Shown here in pieces: positions 19,208 through 27,714 of a DNA stretch of 64,000 nucleotides. A model generated the notes under the pieces. The model worked only from the letters and a program-made list of their open reading frames with translations, was not told the DNA's origin and did no database searches. Positions within the stretch are counted from its first letter, which is position 1, and the number at the start of each line of letters is the position of its first letter. Made by a program: the position numbers and the translations under genes. Source of the stretch: Rubrivivax sp. (GTDB lineage: Bacteria; Pseudomonadota; Gammaproteobacteria; Burkholderiales; Burkholderiaceae_C); the NCBI GenBank assembly GCA_030681795.1, contig JAUXRG010000078.1, forward strand, positions 1 to 64,000, given 5' to 3'.

Positions 19208-20120
19208 GGCGGCCGAGGGGGCCGCGGCGAACCGCCTGGCCGCCAGCGCCTCGCCCTGGGCCGAAGCCTGGCGGCGCTTCAAGCGCCACCGGCTGGCCTA
19301 CTGGAGCCTGTGGCTGCTCAGCCTGATGGTGCTGGTCGTCCTGCTCGGCCCGCTGGTCTACAAGGTCGGCATCAATGACATCGACTTCAAGGTCCGGCTG
19401 GGGTCGCCTTCGGCCCTGCACCCGATGGGCACCGACGACCTGGGCCGCGACCTCCTGGCGCGCATGCTCTACGGCGGCCGCATCTCGCTGGCGGTGGGCC
19501 TGGCGGCCATGCTCATGGCCGTCACCGTGGGCGTGCTCGTAGGCGCCATCGCCGGCATCTCGCGCGGCTGGGTGGATGCGGCGCTGATGTGGGTCACCGA
19601 CCTCTTCCTGAGCCTGCCCCAGCTGCCGCTGCTGCTGCTGCTCATCTTCCTCTTCCGAGAGGCCCTGAAGACCATGTTCGGCCTGGAGGTCGGCATCTTC
19701 ATCCTCATCGTCATGGTCATCGGCGGCTTTCGCTGGATGCCCGTGGCTCGGCTGGTGCGCGCGCAGTTCTTCAGCCTGCGTGAGAAGGAATTCGTCGAGG
19801 CCGCGCGCGCCCTGGGCGCCAGCGTGCCGCGCCAGGTGATACGCCACATCCTGCCCAACAGCCTGGGGCCGGTGATCGTGGCCGGCACCATCGACGTGGC
19901 CGCGGCCATCATCGCCGAGAGCACGCTGAGCTTCCTCGGGCTGGGCTTTCCGCCCGACATCCCCACCTGGGGCCGCATCCTCTACGACGGGCGCGACTAC
20001 ATGGACATCGCCACGCACTGGGCGCTGTTCCCGGGCCTGGCGATCTTCCTCACCGTGCTGACCATCAACTTCATCGGCGACGGCCTGCGCGACGCGCTGG
20101 ACCCGCGGAGAGTGCTCTAG
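19173..20120 (+). CDS. Peptide ABC transporter permease, DppC type
   Basis: 315 residues. A polar N-terminal tail is followed by one helix and a five-helix transport core. [20 protein letters not shown] near residues 86-105 is the characteristic DppC motif, and the EAA loop is [20 protein letters not shown] near 208-227. The first base lies 35 bases inside dppB, and its TAG shares a base with the GTG of the next gene. Both overlaps point to tight translational coupling. Confidence 0.93.
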   Translation: MAGSTPASVTAKAAEGAAANRLAASASPWAEAWRRFKRHRLAYWSLWLLSLMVLVVLLGPLVYKVGINDIDFKVRLGSPSALHPMGTDDLGRDLLARMLYGGRISLAVGLAAMLMAVTVGVLVGAIAGISRGWVDAALMWVTDLFLSLPQLPLLLLLIFLFREALKTMFGLEVGIFILIVMVIGGFRWMPVARLVRAQFFSLREKEFVEAARALGASVPRQVIRHILPNSLGPVIVAGTIDVAAAIIAESTLSFLGLGFPPDIPTWGRILYDGRDYMDIATHWALFPGLAIFLTVLTINFIGDGLRDALDPRRVL

Positions 20121-21100
20121 TGGCCCTGCTGGAAATCAAGGGCCTGAAGACCCACTTCAAGACCGACGACGGGTGGCTGCACGCCGTGGACGGCGTCGAT
20201 CTCGCCATCGATGCCGGCGAGACCCTGGGCGTGGTCGGTGAATCGGGCTGCGGCAAGAGCGTCATGGCCAAGACGGTGTTGAAGCTCATCGACATGCCGC
20301 CGGGCAAGATCGTCGCCGGCCAGGTGCTCTGGCAGGGCCGCGACCTCGTGCCGCTGAGCAGCGGCGAGATGCGCAAGATCCGCGCCAAGGAAATCGCGAT
20401 CATCTTCCAGGAGCCGATGACCTCGCTCAACCCGGTGTACACGGTGGGCGAGCAGATCGCCGAGAGCCTGCGGCTGCACGAGGGCTGCAGCCGCAAGGAA
20501 GCCATGAACCGCGCGGTCGAGATGCTCGGCCTGGTGCGCATCCCCACACCCGAGCGCCGCGCGCGCGACTACCCGCACCAGTTCAGCGGCGGCATGCGAC
20601 AACGCGTGATGATCGCCATCGCGCTGGCCTGCAACCCCAAGCTGCTGATCGCCGACGAGCCCACCACGGCGCTGGACGTGACCATCCAGGCGCAGATCCT
20701 CGACCTCATGCAGGAGCTGAAAGACCGCCTGGGCATGGCCGTCATGCTCATCACCCACGCCATGGGTGTGGTGGCCGAAACGGCGCAGCGCGTGGTCGTC
20801 ATGTACGCCGGCGAGGTGGTCGAAGAAGCGCCGGTGGCCGAGCTCTTCGCGCACCCGCGCCACCCTTACACGCAGGGCCTGATCCGCAGCATCCCGCGCA
20901 TCGACACCGCGGCCACGCACAAGGTGCGCCTGGAGGCGATCGCCGGCACGGTGCCCAAGCTCATCGCGCCGCCCGCAGGCTGCCGCTTCGCCGAACGCTG
21001 CAAGTTCGCCATGCCGGCGTGCACCTCCGCCACGCCGGCGCTGCGCGAAGTGGCCCGCGGGCACAAGGTGGCCTGCATTCTCGAGGGCGCAGGCGCATGA
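20120..21100 (+). CDS. Peptide ABC transporter ATPase, DppD type
   Basis: 326 residues, GTG start. Walker A GESGCGKS lies near 40-47, the signature FSGGMRQR near 155-162 and Walker [10 protein letters not shown] near 176-184. The C terminus carries the oligopeptide-specific domain with a Cys cluster ([14 protein letters not shown], about 295-308) that binds an iron-sulfur cluster in several homologues. It pairs with the DppF-type ATPase 58 bases downstream. Confidence 0.94.
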   Translation: MALLEIKGLKTHFKTDDGWLHAVDGVDLAIDAGETLGVVGESGCGKSVMAKTVLKLIDMPPGKIVAGQVLWQGRDLVPLSSGEMRKIRAKEIAIIFQEPMTSLNPVYTVGEQIAESLRLHEGCSRKEAMNRAVEMLGLVRIPTPERRARDYPHQFSGGMRQRVMIAIALACNPKLLIADEPTTALDVTIQAQILDLMQELKDRLGMAVMLITHAMGVVAETAQRVVVMYAGEVVEEAPVAELFAHPRHPYTQGLIRSIPRIDTAATHKVRLEAIAGTVPKLIAPPAGCRFAERCKFAMPACTSATPALREVARGHKVACILEGAGA

Positions 21101-21104
21101 GCGC

Positions 21105-21143
21105 GCACGGCCGCTCCGAAGTGCTCATCCCGGAGCGCACAGC
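21105..21143. repeat. Degenerate intergenic repeat, copy 3
   Basis: GCACGGCCGCTCCGAAG (21105-21121) recurs exactly as the reverse complement at 23177-23193. GCTCCG and CGGAGC (21113-21118, 21131-21136) can form a hairpin. It lies in the 58 bases between the two ATPase genes. The C/G-run half of the element seen in the other copies is missing, so this looks like a decayed or partial copy. Confidence 0.45.
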
Positions 21144-21158
21144 GCGGAGGGTGGTCCA

Positions 21159-22133
21159 GTGAGCGGGCCCCTGCTGAAGGTCCAGGACCTGGTCAAGCAG
21201 TTCCCCATCCAGGGCGGCCTGCTGAGCCGCGTGGTGGACCGCGTGCATGCCGTGGACGGCGTGAGCTTCGAGCTCGCCGCCGGCGAGACGCTGGGCCTGG
21301 TGGGCGAATCCGGCTGTGGCAAGAGCACCACCGGGCGCTGCATCCTGCGTCTCATCGAGCCGACTTCGGGCGAGGTCTGGTTCGAGGGCAAGAGCGTCAC
21401 CGGTGCCGGCAGAAGAGAGCTGCGTGCGCTGGCGCGCGACATGCAGATCATCTTCCAGGATCCGTATGCGAGCCTGAACCCGCGCATGACGGTGGGCGCC
21501 ATCGTCGGCGAGGCGCTGACCATCCACAAGCTCACGAAGACGGCGCGCGAGTTCGAAGACCGCATCGTGCAGCTGCTGGAGACCGTGGGCCTGGCCGCCG
21601 ACCACATGCGGCGCTACCCGCACGAATTTTCCGGCGGCCAGCGCCAGCGCATCGGCATCGCGCGTGCGCTGGCCGTGTCGCCCAAGCTCATCGTCTGCGA
21701 CGAAGCGGTTTCGGCGCTGGATGTGTCGATCCAGGCCCAGGTGATCAACCTGCTGGAAGACCTGCGCGAGCAGTTCAAGCTGACCTACATCTTCATCGCG
21801 CACGACCTGAGCGTGGTCGAACATATCAGCCACCGCGTGGCGGTGATGTACCTCGGGCGCATCGTCGAGGTCGCGTCCAGCCAGGCGCTGTACACCGAGC
21901 CCAGGCACCCCTACACCGAGGCGCTGCTGTCGGCCGTGCCCATCCCCGACCCCAGCGTCACGCGCAAGCGCATCCCGCTGCAAGGCGACGTGCCCAGCCC
22001 GATACGCCCGCCTGCGGGTTGCCATTTCCACACGCGTTGCCCGATCGCGAAAAAGGGTCTGTGCGACTCGATCAAGCCCGAGCTGAAATCGGTGGGCGAG
22101 GGGCACCAGGTGGCCTGCCACCTGCGCAGCTGA
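21159..22133 (+). CDS. Peptide ABC transporter ATPase, DppF type
   Basis: 324 residues, GTG start. Walker [10 protein letters not shown] is near 50-58, the Q-loop [15 protein letters not shown] near 104-118, the signature FSGGQRQR near 158-165 and Walker [13 protein letters not shown] near 179-190. The C-terminal oligopeptide domain again has the paired Cys pattern ([12 protein letters not shown]). It is the last gene of the importer operon and is convergent with the site-2 protease gene, leaving only six bases between stops. Confidence 0.94.
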   Translation: MSGPLLKVQDLVKQFPIQGGLLSRVVDRVHAVDGVSFELAAGETLGLVGESGCGKSTTGRCILRLIEPTSGEVWFEGKSVTGAGRRELRALARDMQIIFQDPYASLNPRMTVGAIVGEALTIHKLTKTAREFEDRIVQLLETVGLAADHMRRYPHEFSGGQRQRIGIARALAVSPKLIVCDEAVSALDVSIQAQVINLLEDLREQFKLTYIFIAHDLSVVEHISHRVAVMYLGRIVEVASSQALYTEPRHPYTEALLSAVPIPDPSVTRKRIPLQGDVPSPIRPPAGCHFHTRCPIAKKGLCDSIKPELKSVGEGHQVACHLRS

Positions 22134-22139
22134 AGCGGC

Positions 22140-22871
22140 TCAGCCCCCGCCCATGGCGCGCTGCGCCTGCAGCAGCTCGTGCACGTCGTGCGTCATCACG
22201 GCAAGGAAACCGGCCAGGCCGAGGTAGATCAGCGCGTACTGCCACTTCACCGCCGTGGGCACGGCGTAGTAGCTCAGCGCCTCGGCGCTGTCGCGCTTGT
22301 AGGTGAGCGCCTTCCAGGCCTGTGGCGCGGCCAGCAACGCCATCAGCACGAGCATCGGGCTGGGCCGCCAGAGGAACAACGCCACCAGGATGGGCACGCC
22401 CAGCAGCCAGATGCGAGGCGAGAGCACGGCGGTGATGCGCCCGCCATCGAAGGGCGAGATCGGGATCAGGTTGAAGAGATTGAGGAAGAAGCCCGCGTAC
22501 GCCACCGCCAGCAGCCACGGCGTGTCCGATTCGCGCGCCAGGAAGTAGCACACCAGCGCGCCCACGCTGCCCAGCAGCGGCCCGCCCAGGCCGACATAGG
22601 CCTCGGTCTGCGCGTCGTGCGGCAGGTCCTTCAACTCGATCCAGGCGCCGACGAAAGGGATGAAGGTCGGCGCGCCCACCGCCAGCCCGCGCTGCCGCGC
22701 GGCGATGTAGTGGCCCATCTCGTGCACGAAGAGCAGCAGCACGAAGCCGGCGGCATATTTCCAGCCGAAGACGAAGGCGTACGCCACCAGCGAGACGAGC
22801 ATGGTGCCCCCCGTGGTGGCGATCTTGCCGAGCTTGGCGCCCGACAGCAGCAACAGCAGGAGCTTGATCAC
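22140..22871 (-). CDS. Site-2 protease family zinc metallopeptidase (M50)
   Basis: 243 residues, strongly hydrophobic, GTG start. The zinc-binding HEMGH lies at residues 50-54 in a membrane helix, with the third ligand Asp142 in NLIPISPFDGG. No PDZ domain is present, so it belongs to the short rhomboid-neighbour type rather than RseP. These enzymes cut within membrane helices, often releasing regulators. The two tiny genes upstream on the same strand could be partners or substrates, but no link is proven. Confidence 0.85.
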   Translation of the reverse strand: MIKLLLLLLSGAKLGKIATTGGTMLVSLVAYAFVFGWKYAAGFVLLLFVHEMGHYIAARQRGLAVGAPTFIPFVGAWIELKDLPHDAQTEAYVGLGGPLLGSVGALVCYFLARESDTPWLLAVAYAGFFLNLFNLIPISPFDGGRITAVLSPRIWLLGVPILVALFLWRPSPMLVLMALLAAPQAWKALTYKRDSAEALSYYAVPTAVKWQYALIYLGLAGFLAVMTHDVHELLQAQRAMGGG

Positions 22872-22927
22872 CGGCGCATTCTCGTGCAGCCGCAGGCGCG
22901 GCCCGGGCGGCGGTCATGGCGCGGAAC

Positions 22928-23128
22928 TCAGCGCCCTCCGAGCAGGCGCGCCGGGAGCATGAACAGCGCGCGCAGCAGCGCGAACAAGGCATCGAAGGTG
23001 ATGCCCACGAGGCGCAGCGGCAGCGACAGCAGCCACACCAGCGGCGCCAGCACCAGGGCCAGCAGGGCGACGGGCCAGCTCAGCACGAAGAGCAGGCACC
23101 AGCCGACGAACAGCAGCAGCGCTTTCAC
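22928..23128 (-). CDS. Small hydrophobic membrane protein (66 residues)
   Basis: GTG start at 23126-23128 with AGGGGG four bases upstream. Nearly the whole protein is hydrophobic, with two likely membrane segments (about 4-36 and 42-60), and it ends in RLLGGR. No family is recognised. It sits 56 bases before the site-2 protease gene on the same strand, and its ribosome-binding site falls in the G-run of the neighbouring palindromic repeat. The coding assignment rests on the good ribosome site, intact frame and membrane-like composition. Confidence 0.6.
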   Translation of the reverse strand: MKALLLFVGWCLLFVLSWPVALLALVLAPLVWLLSLPLRLVGITFDALFALLRALFMLPARLLGGR

Positions 23129-23131
23129 TCG

Positions 23132-23193
23132 ACCCCCTTGGCGCTGCGCGCCGTCCCCCCAAGGGGGAGCGAGCGCCTTCGGAGCGGCCGTGC
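23132..23193. repeat. Intergenic palindromic repeat, copy 2
   Basis: The sequence holds CCCCCTTGGCGC, then CCCCCCAAGGGGG, then GAGCGCCTTCGGAGCGGCC. It is built from the same C-run/G-run hairpin unit as at 18114-18180, with a GCGC-rich second arm. It separates two small genes. Its last 17 bases (23177-23193) match 21105-21121 in inverse orientation. Confidence 0.6.
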
Positions 23194-23212
23194 GGCGCTC
23201 ATCGACGCGCTT

Positions 23213-23374
23213 TCACGCGCGCGGCGAAGTCTGCGGCGCCGGCTGCGCCGGCTGCGCCATTTGTGCCGGCTGCTCGCCGGGCTGCGCGAGCTGGTCGATG
23301 CCACCGAGCACGGCCAGCGTGAACAGGGCCGCCAGGCACAGGGCGACGCTGCGTGGGATCAGGTTTTGCGACAT
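23213..23374 (-). CDS. Small exported or membrane-anchored protein (53 residues)
   Basis: ATG at 23372-23374 is preceded by GGAG at good spacing. One hydrophobic segment (about residues 7-24) is followed by a short Gln/Pro/Ala-rich tail (QPAQMAQPAQPAPQ) that would lie in the periplasm. No family is recognised. Similar small proteins with a single helix and a low-complexity tail occur upstream of other genes in Burkholderiales. It is on the same strand as the next small gene and the site-2 protease. Confidence 0.55.
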   Translation of the reverse strand: MSQNLIPRSVALCLAALFTLAVLGGIDQLAQPGEQPAQMAQPAQPAPQTSPRA

Positions 23375-23522
23375 GGTGATCTCCGGGGTCGGGGCGGTGA
23401 ATCGATGGTGCAACTATGGTCGGGCGCAGCCCGCGCCGCCACGGCCACGCGACGGATCGCCGCCGCGACACGCTGAGTCGCGCTCCGGGGCGATCAGCGG
23501 CAGACCAAGCGTGCCGGGCCGC

Positions 23523-25007
23523 TCACGCGCAGGGTCTTCCGAGCCAGCGATCCAGCAGGGCCGGGGCCAGGTGTTGCTCCACCATATCGGCCAGCAACTC
23601 GAAGCTCGAGTCCAGCGTGGGCACCGTGGCACCGAACAAGGCCTGCAACACGGCGGGCGACTCGAACAGGCCATGGGCGTAGCAGCCCAGCACGGAGCCG
23701 GCCTGCCAGCCGATGTCCTGACCTGCGTCGTCGTGCAGCACGGCGCTGCCCTGGTCGGCCAGCGTCTGGCCGCAGCGGATCTCGTAGCCGGCGGCCGCCA
23801 CGCCCTGCAAACCCGCCCAGGGTCCGGTGGTGGCGCCGAAGGTCACCGCGGCGGCGCGCAAGCGCTTGCCTTCGCTGAATTGCGTGGCCAGCGGCAGCAG
23901 GCCCAGGCCGGGCAGACCCTGCACCGGCTCGCCGTCGAAGCCCTGCGGGTCGTCCAGCGTGCGGCCCAGCATCTGCAGGCCGCCGCACACGCCCAGCACC
24001 GGCCTGCCCGCCGCGGCGTGGCGCTGCACGGCCACGTCCAGGCCCTGCGCGCGCAGCCAGGCGAGGTCGCCGCTGACCTGCTTGCTGCCGGGCAGCACGA
24101 TCCAGTCCGCGCCTTCGACCTGCGCCACGCTGCGCGCCCAGCTCAGGCGCAGGCCGGGTACGCGGTGCAGCGGCTGGAACTCGTCGAGGTTGCTGAGCTG
24201 CGGCGGCGCGATCACGGCCACGCGCAGGCGCGGCTGCCCGGCGCCGCGCGGGCCGTCATCGAAGACGCCGTCTTCTTCGGGCAGGCCGTGGTCGCGGCGC
24301 ATCGGGATCACGCCGGCCAGCGGCACGCCGGTGAGCTGCTGCAAGTGCTGCGGGCCCGGCGCGAGCAAGGCCGCGTCGCCGCGAAAACGGTTCAGCACAA
24401 AGCCCGCCAGCAGGCCGCGCAGGTCGTCGGGCAGCAGGGCCCAGGTGCCGTAGCAATGCGCGAACGAGCCGCCGCGGTCGATATCGCTCACCAGCAGCGC
24501 TGTGGTGGGGCCGGCGGCCTGCGCCCAGCGGGCAACGCCCAGGTTGACGTAGTCCTGCGGCGCCAGGTTGATCTCGGCCGGCGAGCCCGCACCTTCGATG
24601 ACGATCAGTTCATGCCGGGCCGCCAGGCGGGCGAAACCCTCTTGCGCTGCTGGCGCCAGCAGCGCACTGCGTTCGCGCCAGGGCAGACTTGAGAGCGCGG
24701 CGTCGGCGCGGCCGTGCAGCACGACCTGGCTGGCGGTGTCGCGCTCGGGCTTGAGCAGCACCGGGTTCATGTCGGTGCCGGGCGCCACGCGCGCCGCCAG
24801 GGCCTGGAAATATTGCGCCGAGCCGATCTCGCCCAGCCCGCCATCGCGGCGCGGCACCACGCGGGCGTTGTTGCTCATGTTCTGCGCCTTGAAAGGCGCC
24901 ACGTCGATGCCCCGGCGCGCCGCGCTGCGGCACAAGGCGGTGGCCAGCCAGCTCTTGCCGGCACCGCTGGCGGTGCCCCAGACGATGAGGCTGCGGGTCT
25001 TGCGCAT
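23523..25007 (-). CDS. cobQ: Adenosylcobyric acid synthase CobQ
   Basis: 494 residues. CobQ amidates four side chains of adenosylcobyrinic a,c-diamide using glutamine and ATP. The P-loop-like GTASGAGKS lies at 11-19 and [11 protein letters not shown] near 40-50. The glutaminase half has the nucleophile Cys in [10 protein letters not shown] and the catalytic His in CYAHGLFE near the end. The start at 25007 ([11 protein letters not shown]) fits the family. It is the last gene of the btu operon, 50 bases after btuD. Confidence 0.95.
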   Translation of the reverse strand: MRKTRSLIVWGTASGAGKSWLATALCRSAARRGIDVAPFKAQNMSNNARVVPRRDGGLGEIGSAQYFQALAARVAPGTDMNPVLLKPERDTASQVVLHGRADAALSSLPWRERSALLAPAAQEGFARLAARHELIVIEGAGSPAEINLAPQDYVNLGVARWAQAAGPTTALLVSDIDRGGSFAHCYGTWALLPDDLRGLLAGFVLNRFRGDAALLAPGPQHLQQLTGVPLAGVIPMRRDHGLPEEDGVFDDGPRGAGQPRLRVAVIAPPQLSNLDEFQPLHRVPGLRLSWARSVAQVEGADWIVLPGSKQVSGDLAWLRAQGLDVAVQRHAAAGRPVLGVCGGLQMLGRTLDDPQGFDGEPVQGLPGLGLLPLATQFSEGKRLRAAAVTFGATTGPWAGLQGVAAAGYEIRCGQTLADQGSAVLHDDAGQDIGWQAGSVLGCYAHGLFESPAVLQALFGATVPTLDSSFELLADMVEQHLAPALLDRWLGRPCA

Positions 25008-25057
25008 GCGTCGGTCCTCGATCGACGGGCCGCCCGGCTTTCGCTCGGCGCCGCGTC

Positions 25058-25840
25058 TCAGAGCGAGGGCACGGCGACCCAGCGCGATGCGCGGGCCGTG
25101 GCCACGCGTTCGATGCTGAAGGCGCCACCGAAGACCTGCACGAGGATGTCGCGCAGATCGGCGTCGTCGGGCGGCCCATCCGCGCGGATGCGGCCCTGGT
25201 GCATGACCACCACCCGGTCGGCGGCCAGGGCCAGGGTCAGGTCGTGCAGCACCGAGACCACGGCCACGCCGGCGCGCGCGCGCGCCCTCAGGCCGCGGCA
25301 CAGCGCGCGCTGGTGCGGGGCGTCCAGGTGCGTGGTGGGCTCGTCGAGCAGCAGCACCGCCGCCTCCACGGCCAGCGCGCGGGCGAGCAGCACACGCTGG
25401 CGTTCGCCACCCGACAACTCGCTCAGCCGCCGCGCGGCGAAGGCGGTGCATTCGGTCTCGGCCATGGCGCGGTCGACCGCCGCTTCGTCGTCGGCGTCGG
25501 GCATGCCGAGCAGGCCATGGCGCGGCAGACGGCCCAGGCGCACGACATCGCGCACCGCGATCTCGCCCTCGGCCTCGCCCTGCTGCGATAGCCAGGCCAG
25601 CCGCTGCGCCCGCTGCAGGGCCGGCCAGGCTGCGATGGCCCGGCCTTGCAGGTGGACATGGCCCGCGTCGGGCCGGTGCAGGCCGGCCAGCAAGGACAGC
25701 AGGGTGCTCTTGCCCGCGCCGTTGGGCCCCACCACGGCCGCCCACTCGCCGGCGGCAAAGGCCAGCGACACACCCGCCACCACCGGCTGCCCGCCCAGAC
25801 TCAACGCCAGCCCGTCGGCGCGCAACGGCGCGCTGCTCAT
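25058..25840 (-). CDS. btuD: Cobalamin ABC transporter ATPase BtuD
   Basis: 260 residues. Walker A GPNGAGKS is at 38-45, LSGGE at 142-146 and [11 protein letters not shown] at 163-173, all intact. This is the FecCD/BtuD subtype that drives import of metal chelates. It follows the permease with a four-base ATGA overlap. The flanking BtuF-like receptor, cobQ and the B12 riboswitch upstream make cobalamin the likely ligand. Confidence 0.9.
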   Translation of the reverse strand: MSSAPLRADGLALSLGGQPVVAGVSLAFAAGEWAAVVGPNGAGKSTLLSLLAGLHRPDAGHVHLQGRAIAAWPALQRAQRLAWLSQQGEAEGEIAVRDVVRLGRLPRHGLLGMPDADDEAAVDRAMAETECTAFAARRLSELSGGERQRVLLARALAVEAAVLLLDEPTTHLDAPHQRALCRGLRARARAGVAVVSVLHDLTLALAADRVVVMHQGRIRADGPPDDADLRDILVQVFGGAFSIERVATARASRWVAVPSL

Positions 25841-26835
25841 CTCGAACCCCGCCGGTGCAGCAGCACCATCAGGTAGACGCCACCGAGCACCGCCGTCAGC
25901 ACCCCCACCGGCAGCTCCTGCGGCGCGATCAGCGAGCGCGCCGCCACATCGGCCGCCAACAGCAGCACCGCACCGGCCAGGGCCGACAAGGCCAGCAGCG
26001 GCCCATGCGTCACCACCACCAGGCGGCGCACGACATGCGGCGCCACCAGCCCGACAAAAGCCACCAGCCCGGCCTGTGCCACCGCGGTGCCGGTGGCCAG
26101 GGCCATCAAGCCGACCAGCAGCAGGCGCACCCTGGGCAGCTCGATGCCCAGGCTGAGGGCGCTGGCCTCGCCCAGCACCAGCGCGTCGAGCGCGCGTGCA
26201 AAGCGCAGGGCCAGCGGCAAGGTGAAGATCAGCACGAGCGCCAGCACGGCCACGCTGGTCCAGCCCAGGAAGCTGGTGGTGCCCAGCAGGAATACCTGCT
26301 TGCCACGCAGCGCTTCGGGTGACACCAGCATCACCAGCTCGGACACCGCCGACAGCAGGATGCCCACCACCACACCCGAGAGCAGCAGCACCATGGGCCG
26401 CGCGGTGCCACGCGCCAGCAGGATCGTGAGCGTCACACCGGCCAGTGCGCCGGCGAAGGCTGCGCCCACCAGGCCCAGGCGCAGCAGCCACTCGGCGCTG
26501 GCCAGGCCGATGGTGGCGCCGAACAGGCCGCCCGCGGCCAGCACCAGCACCACGCCCAGGCCGGCGCCGGCGGCCGTGCCCAGCAGGTAGGGGTCGGCCA
26601 GCGGGTTGCGGAACAAGCCCTGCGCCAGCGCGCCCGCCAGGCCCAGCAGCGCGCCGCAGAGCAGCGCGCCCACCGTGCGCGGGGCGCGGATGCCGGCCAC
26701 CAGGTCCCATTCCTGGCCCCAGGCCAGCGACCAGCCCTGGCTGCCCGCCGCCAGACCCAGGACGACCAGCAGCGCGGCGGCGCCGGCCAGCATCGTGGCC
26801 GCGGCCGCCGGCGAACGGGCGAGCGGCGGGCTCAT
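25837..26835 (-). CDS. btuC: Cobalamin ABC transporter permease BtuC (FecCD family)
   Basis: 332 residues with about ten predicted membrane helices. [20 protein letters not shown] near residues 49-68 and [15 protein letters not shown] near 72-86 are the characteristic FecCD motifs. [12 protein letters not shown] near 265-276 is the segment that meets the ATPase. It overlaps btuF by four bases upstream and btuD by four bases downstream. Confidence 0.92.
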   Translation of the reverse strand: MSPPLARSPAAAATMLAGAAALLVVLGLAAGSQGWSLAWGQEWDLVAGIRAPRTVGALLCGALLGLAGALAQGLFRNPLADPYLLGTAAGAGLGVVLVLAAGGLFGATIGLASAEWLLRLGLVGAAFAGALAGVTLTILLARGTARPMVLLLSGVVVGILLSAVSELVMLVSPEALRGKQVFLLGTTSFLGWTSVAVLALVLIFTLPLALRFARALDALVLGEASALSLGIELPRVRLLLVGLMALATGTAVAQAGLVAFVGLVAPHVVRRLVVVTHGPLLALSALAGAVLLLAADVAARSLIAPQELPVGVLTAVLGGVYLMVLLHRRGSR

Positions 26836-27701
26836 CGCGCGGCCTTGTCCAGCGCCACCAGGCAGTCGGCGATATGTTCAGCGGCTTCGGCCAGGCGCGG
26901 GCCCGCACGCACCAGCGTGTCCCAGGGCGCGGCCTCGAAGCCGCAATGCCTGCGTTCGCGCAGGGCGCGCAGGGCGGCCCAGCCGGGGCGCTGCCGCATC
27001 TCGGCCACGGCACGCGCCGTGGCCATCACGACCTGCGGCTGGGCGCGCACCACGAATTCGGGGTTGAGCTTGGGGAACGGACCCAGCGCCGCAGGCACCA
27101 CGTTGCCCATGCCCAGCCGAGCCAGCGTCTCACCGATGAACGAGGCTTCGCTCGCGGCATAGGGCGCCGAAGCGACTTCGAAGTACACGGACTGGCCGCG
27201 CAGCGCCACCGGCACGCGCGCGGCGGCGGCGCCGATGCGCGCCTCGATCTGCTGCCACAGCGCCGCGCCGGCCGGCGCATCGCCCAGCGCCTGCGCGACC
27301 ACGTGGATGACGCGCTGCGTGTCGCGCAGGCTCTTGGGTTCGAGCACCACGACACGCAGGCCCAGGGCTTCGAGCCGGTCCACCGCACGCGAGGAACCCG
27401 CCAGCAGCACCAGGTCGGGCTTGAGCGCCACGAGGCGCTCGATCTGGGTGTCTTCCAGCCCGCCCAGCTTGGGCAGCGCCTGCACGCTCGCCGGCCAGTT
27501 GGAGAAGCGGTCGGTGCCCACCAGGCGGGCGCAGGCCTGCAGGGCGCAGACGGTTTCGGTCAGCGACGGCAGCAGCGAGACCACGCGCCGCGGCGCCGCC
27601 GGCAACTCGACCTGCTGCCCGCGGTCGTCCACCACCGTGACGGCGGCGGCCGCGCTGCCGCAAAACAGCGCGGCCAGAACCCAAGGCCACCCGCGCGTCA
27701 T
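26832..27701 (-). CDS. btuF: Periplasmic cobalamin-binding protein BtuF
   Basis: 289 residues with a cleavable signal peptide (core about 6-20, cut near AAAA-VTV). Two lobes are joined by a long helix. RRVVSLLPSLTETVCAL near 38-54 and KPDLVLL near 92-98 are typical of BtuF/FhuD class III receptors, and Cys pairs may stabilise the lobes. It starts 13 bases after the end of btuB. It delivers B12 to BtuCD. Confidence 0.9.
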   Translation of the reverse strand: MTRGWPWVLAALFCGSAAAAVTVVDDRGQQVELPAAPRRVVSLLPSLTETVCALQACARLVGTDRFSNWPASVQALPKLGGLEDTQIERLVALKPDLVLLAGSSRAVDRLEALGLRVVVLEPKSLRDTQRVIHVVAQALGDAPAGAALWQQIEARIGAAAARVPVALRGQSVYFEVASAPYAASEASFIGETLARLGMGNVVPAALGPFPKLNPEFVVRAQPQVVMATARAVAEMRQRPGWAALRALRERRHCGFEAAPWDTLVRAGPRLAEAAEHIADCLVALDKAAR

Positions 27702-27714
27702 GCCCGAGCCCCCT

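Noticed and set aside
22179-24692. A long plus-strand open frame opposite the site-2 protease and cobQ
   Set aside because: The translation is rich in Gln, Arg and His and matches no family, while the opposite strand encodes a complete protease and CobQ.
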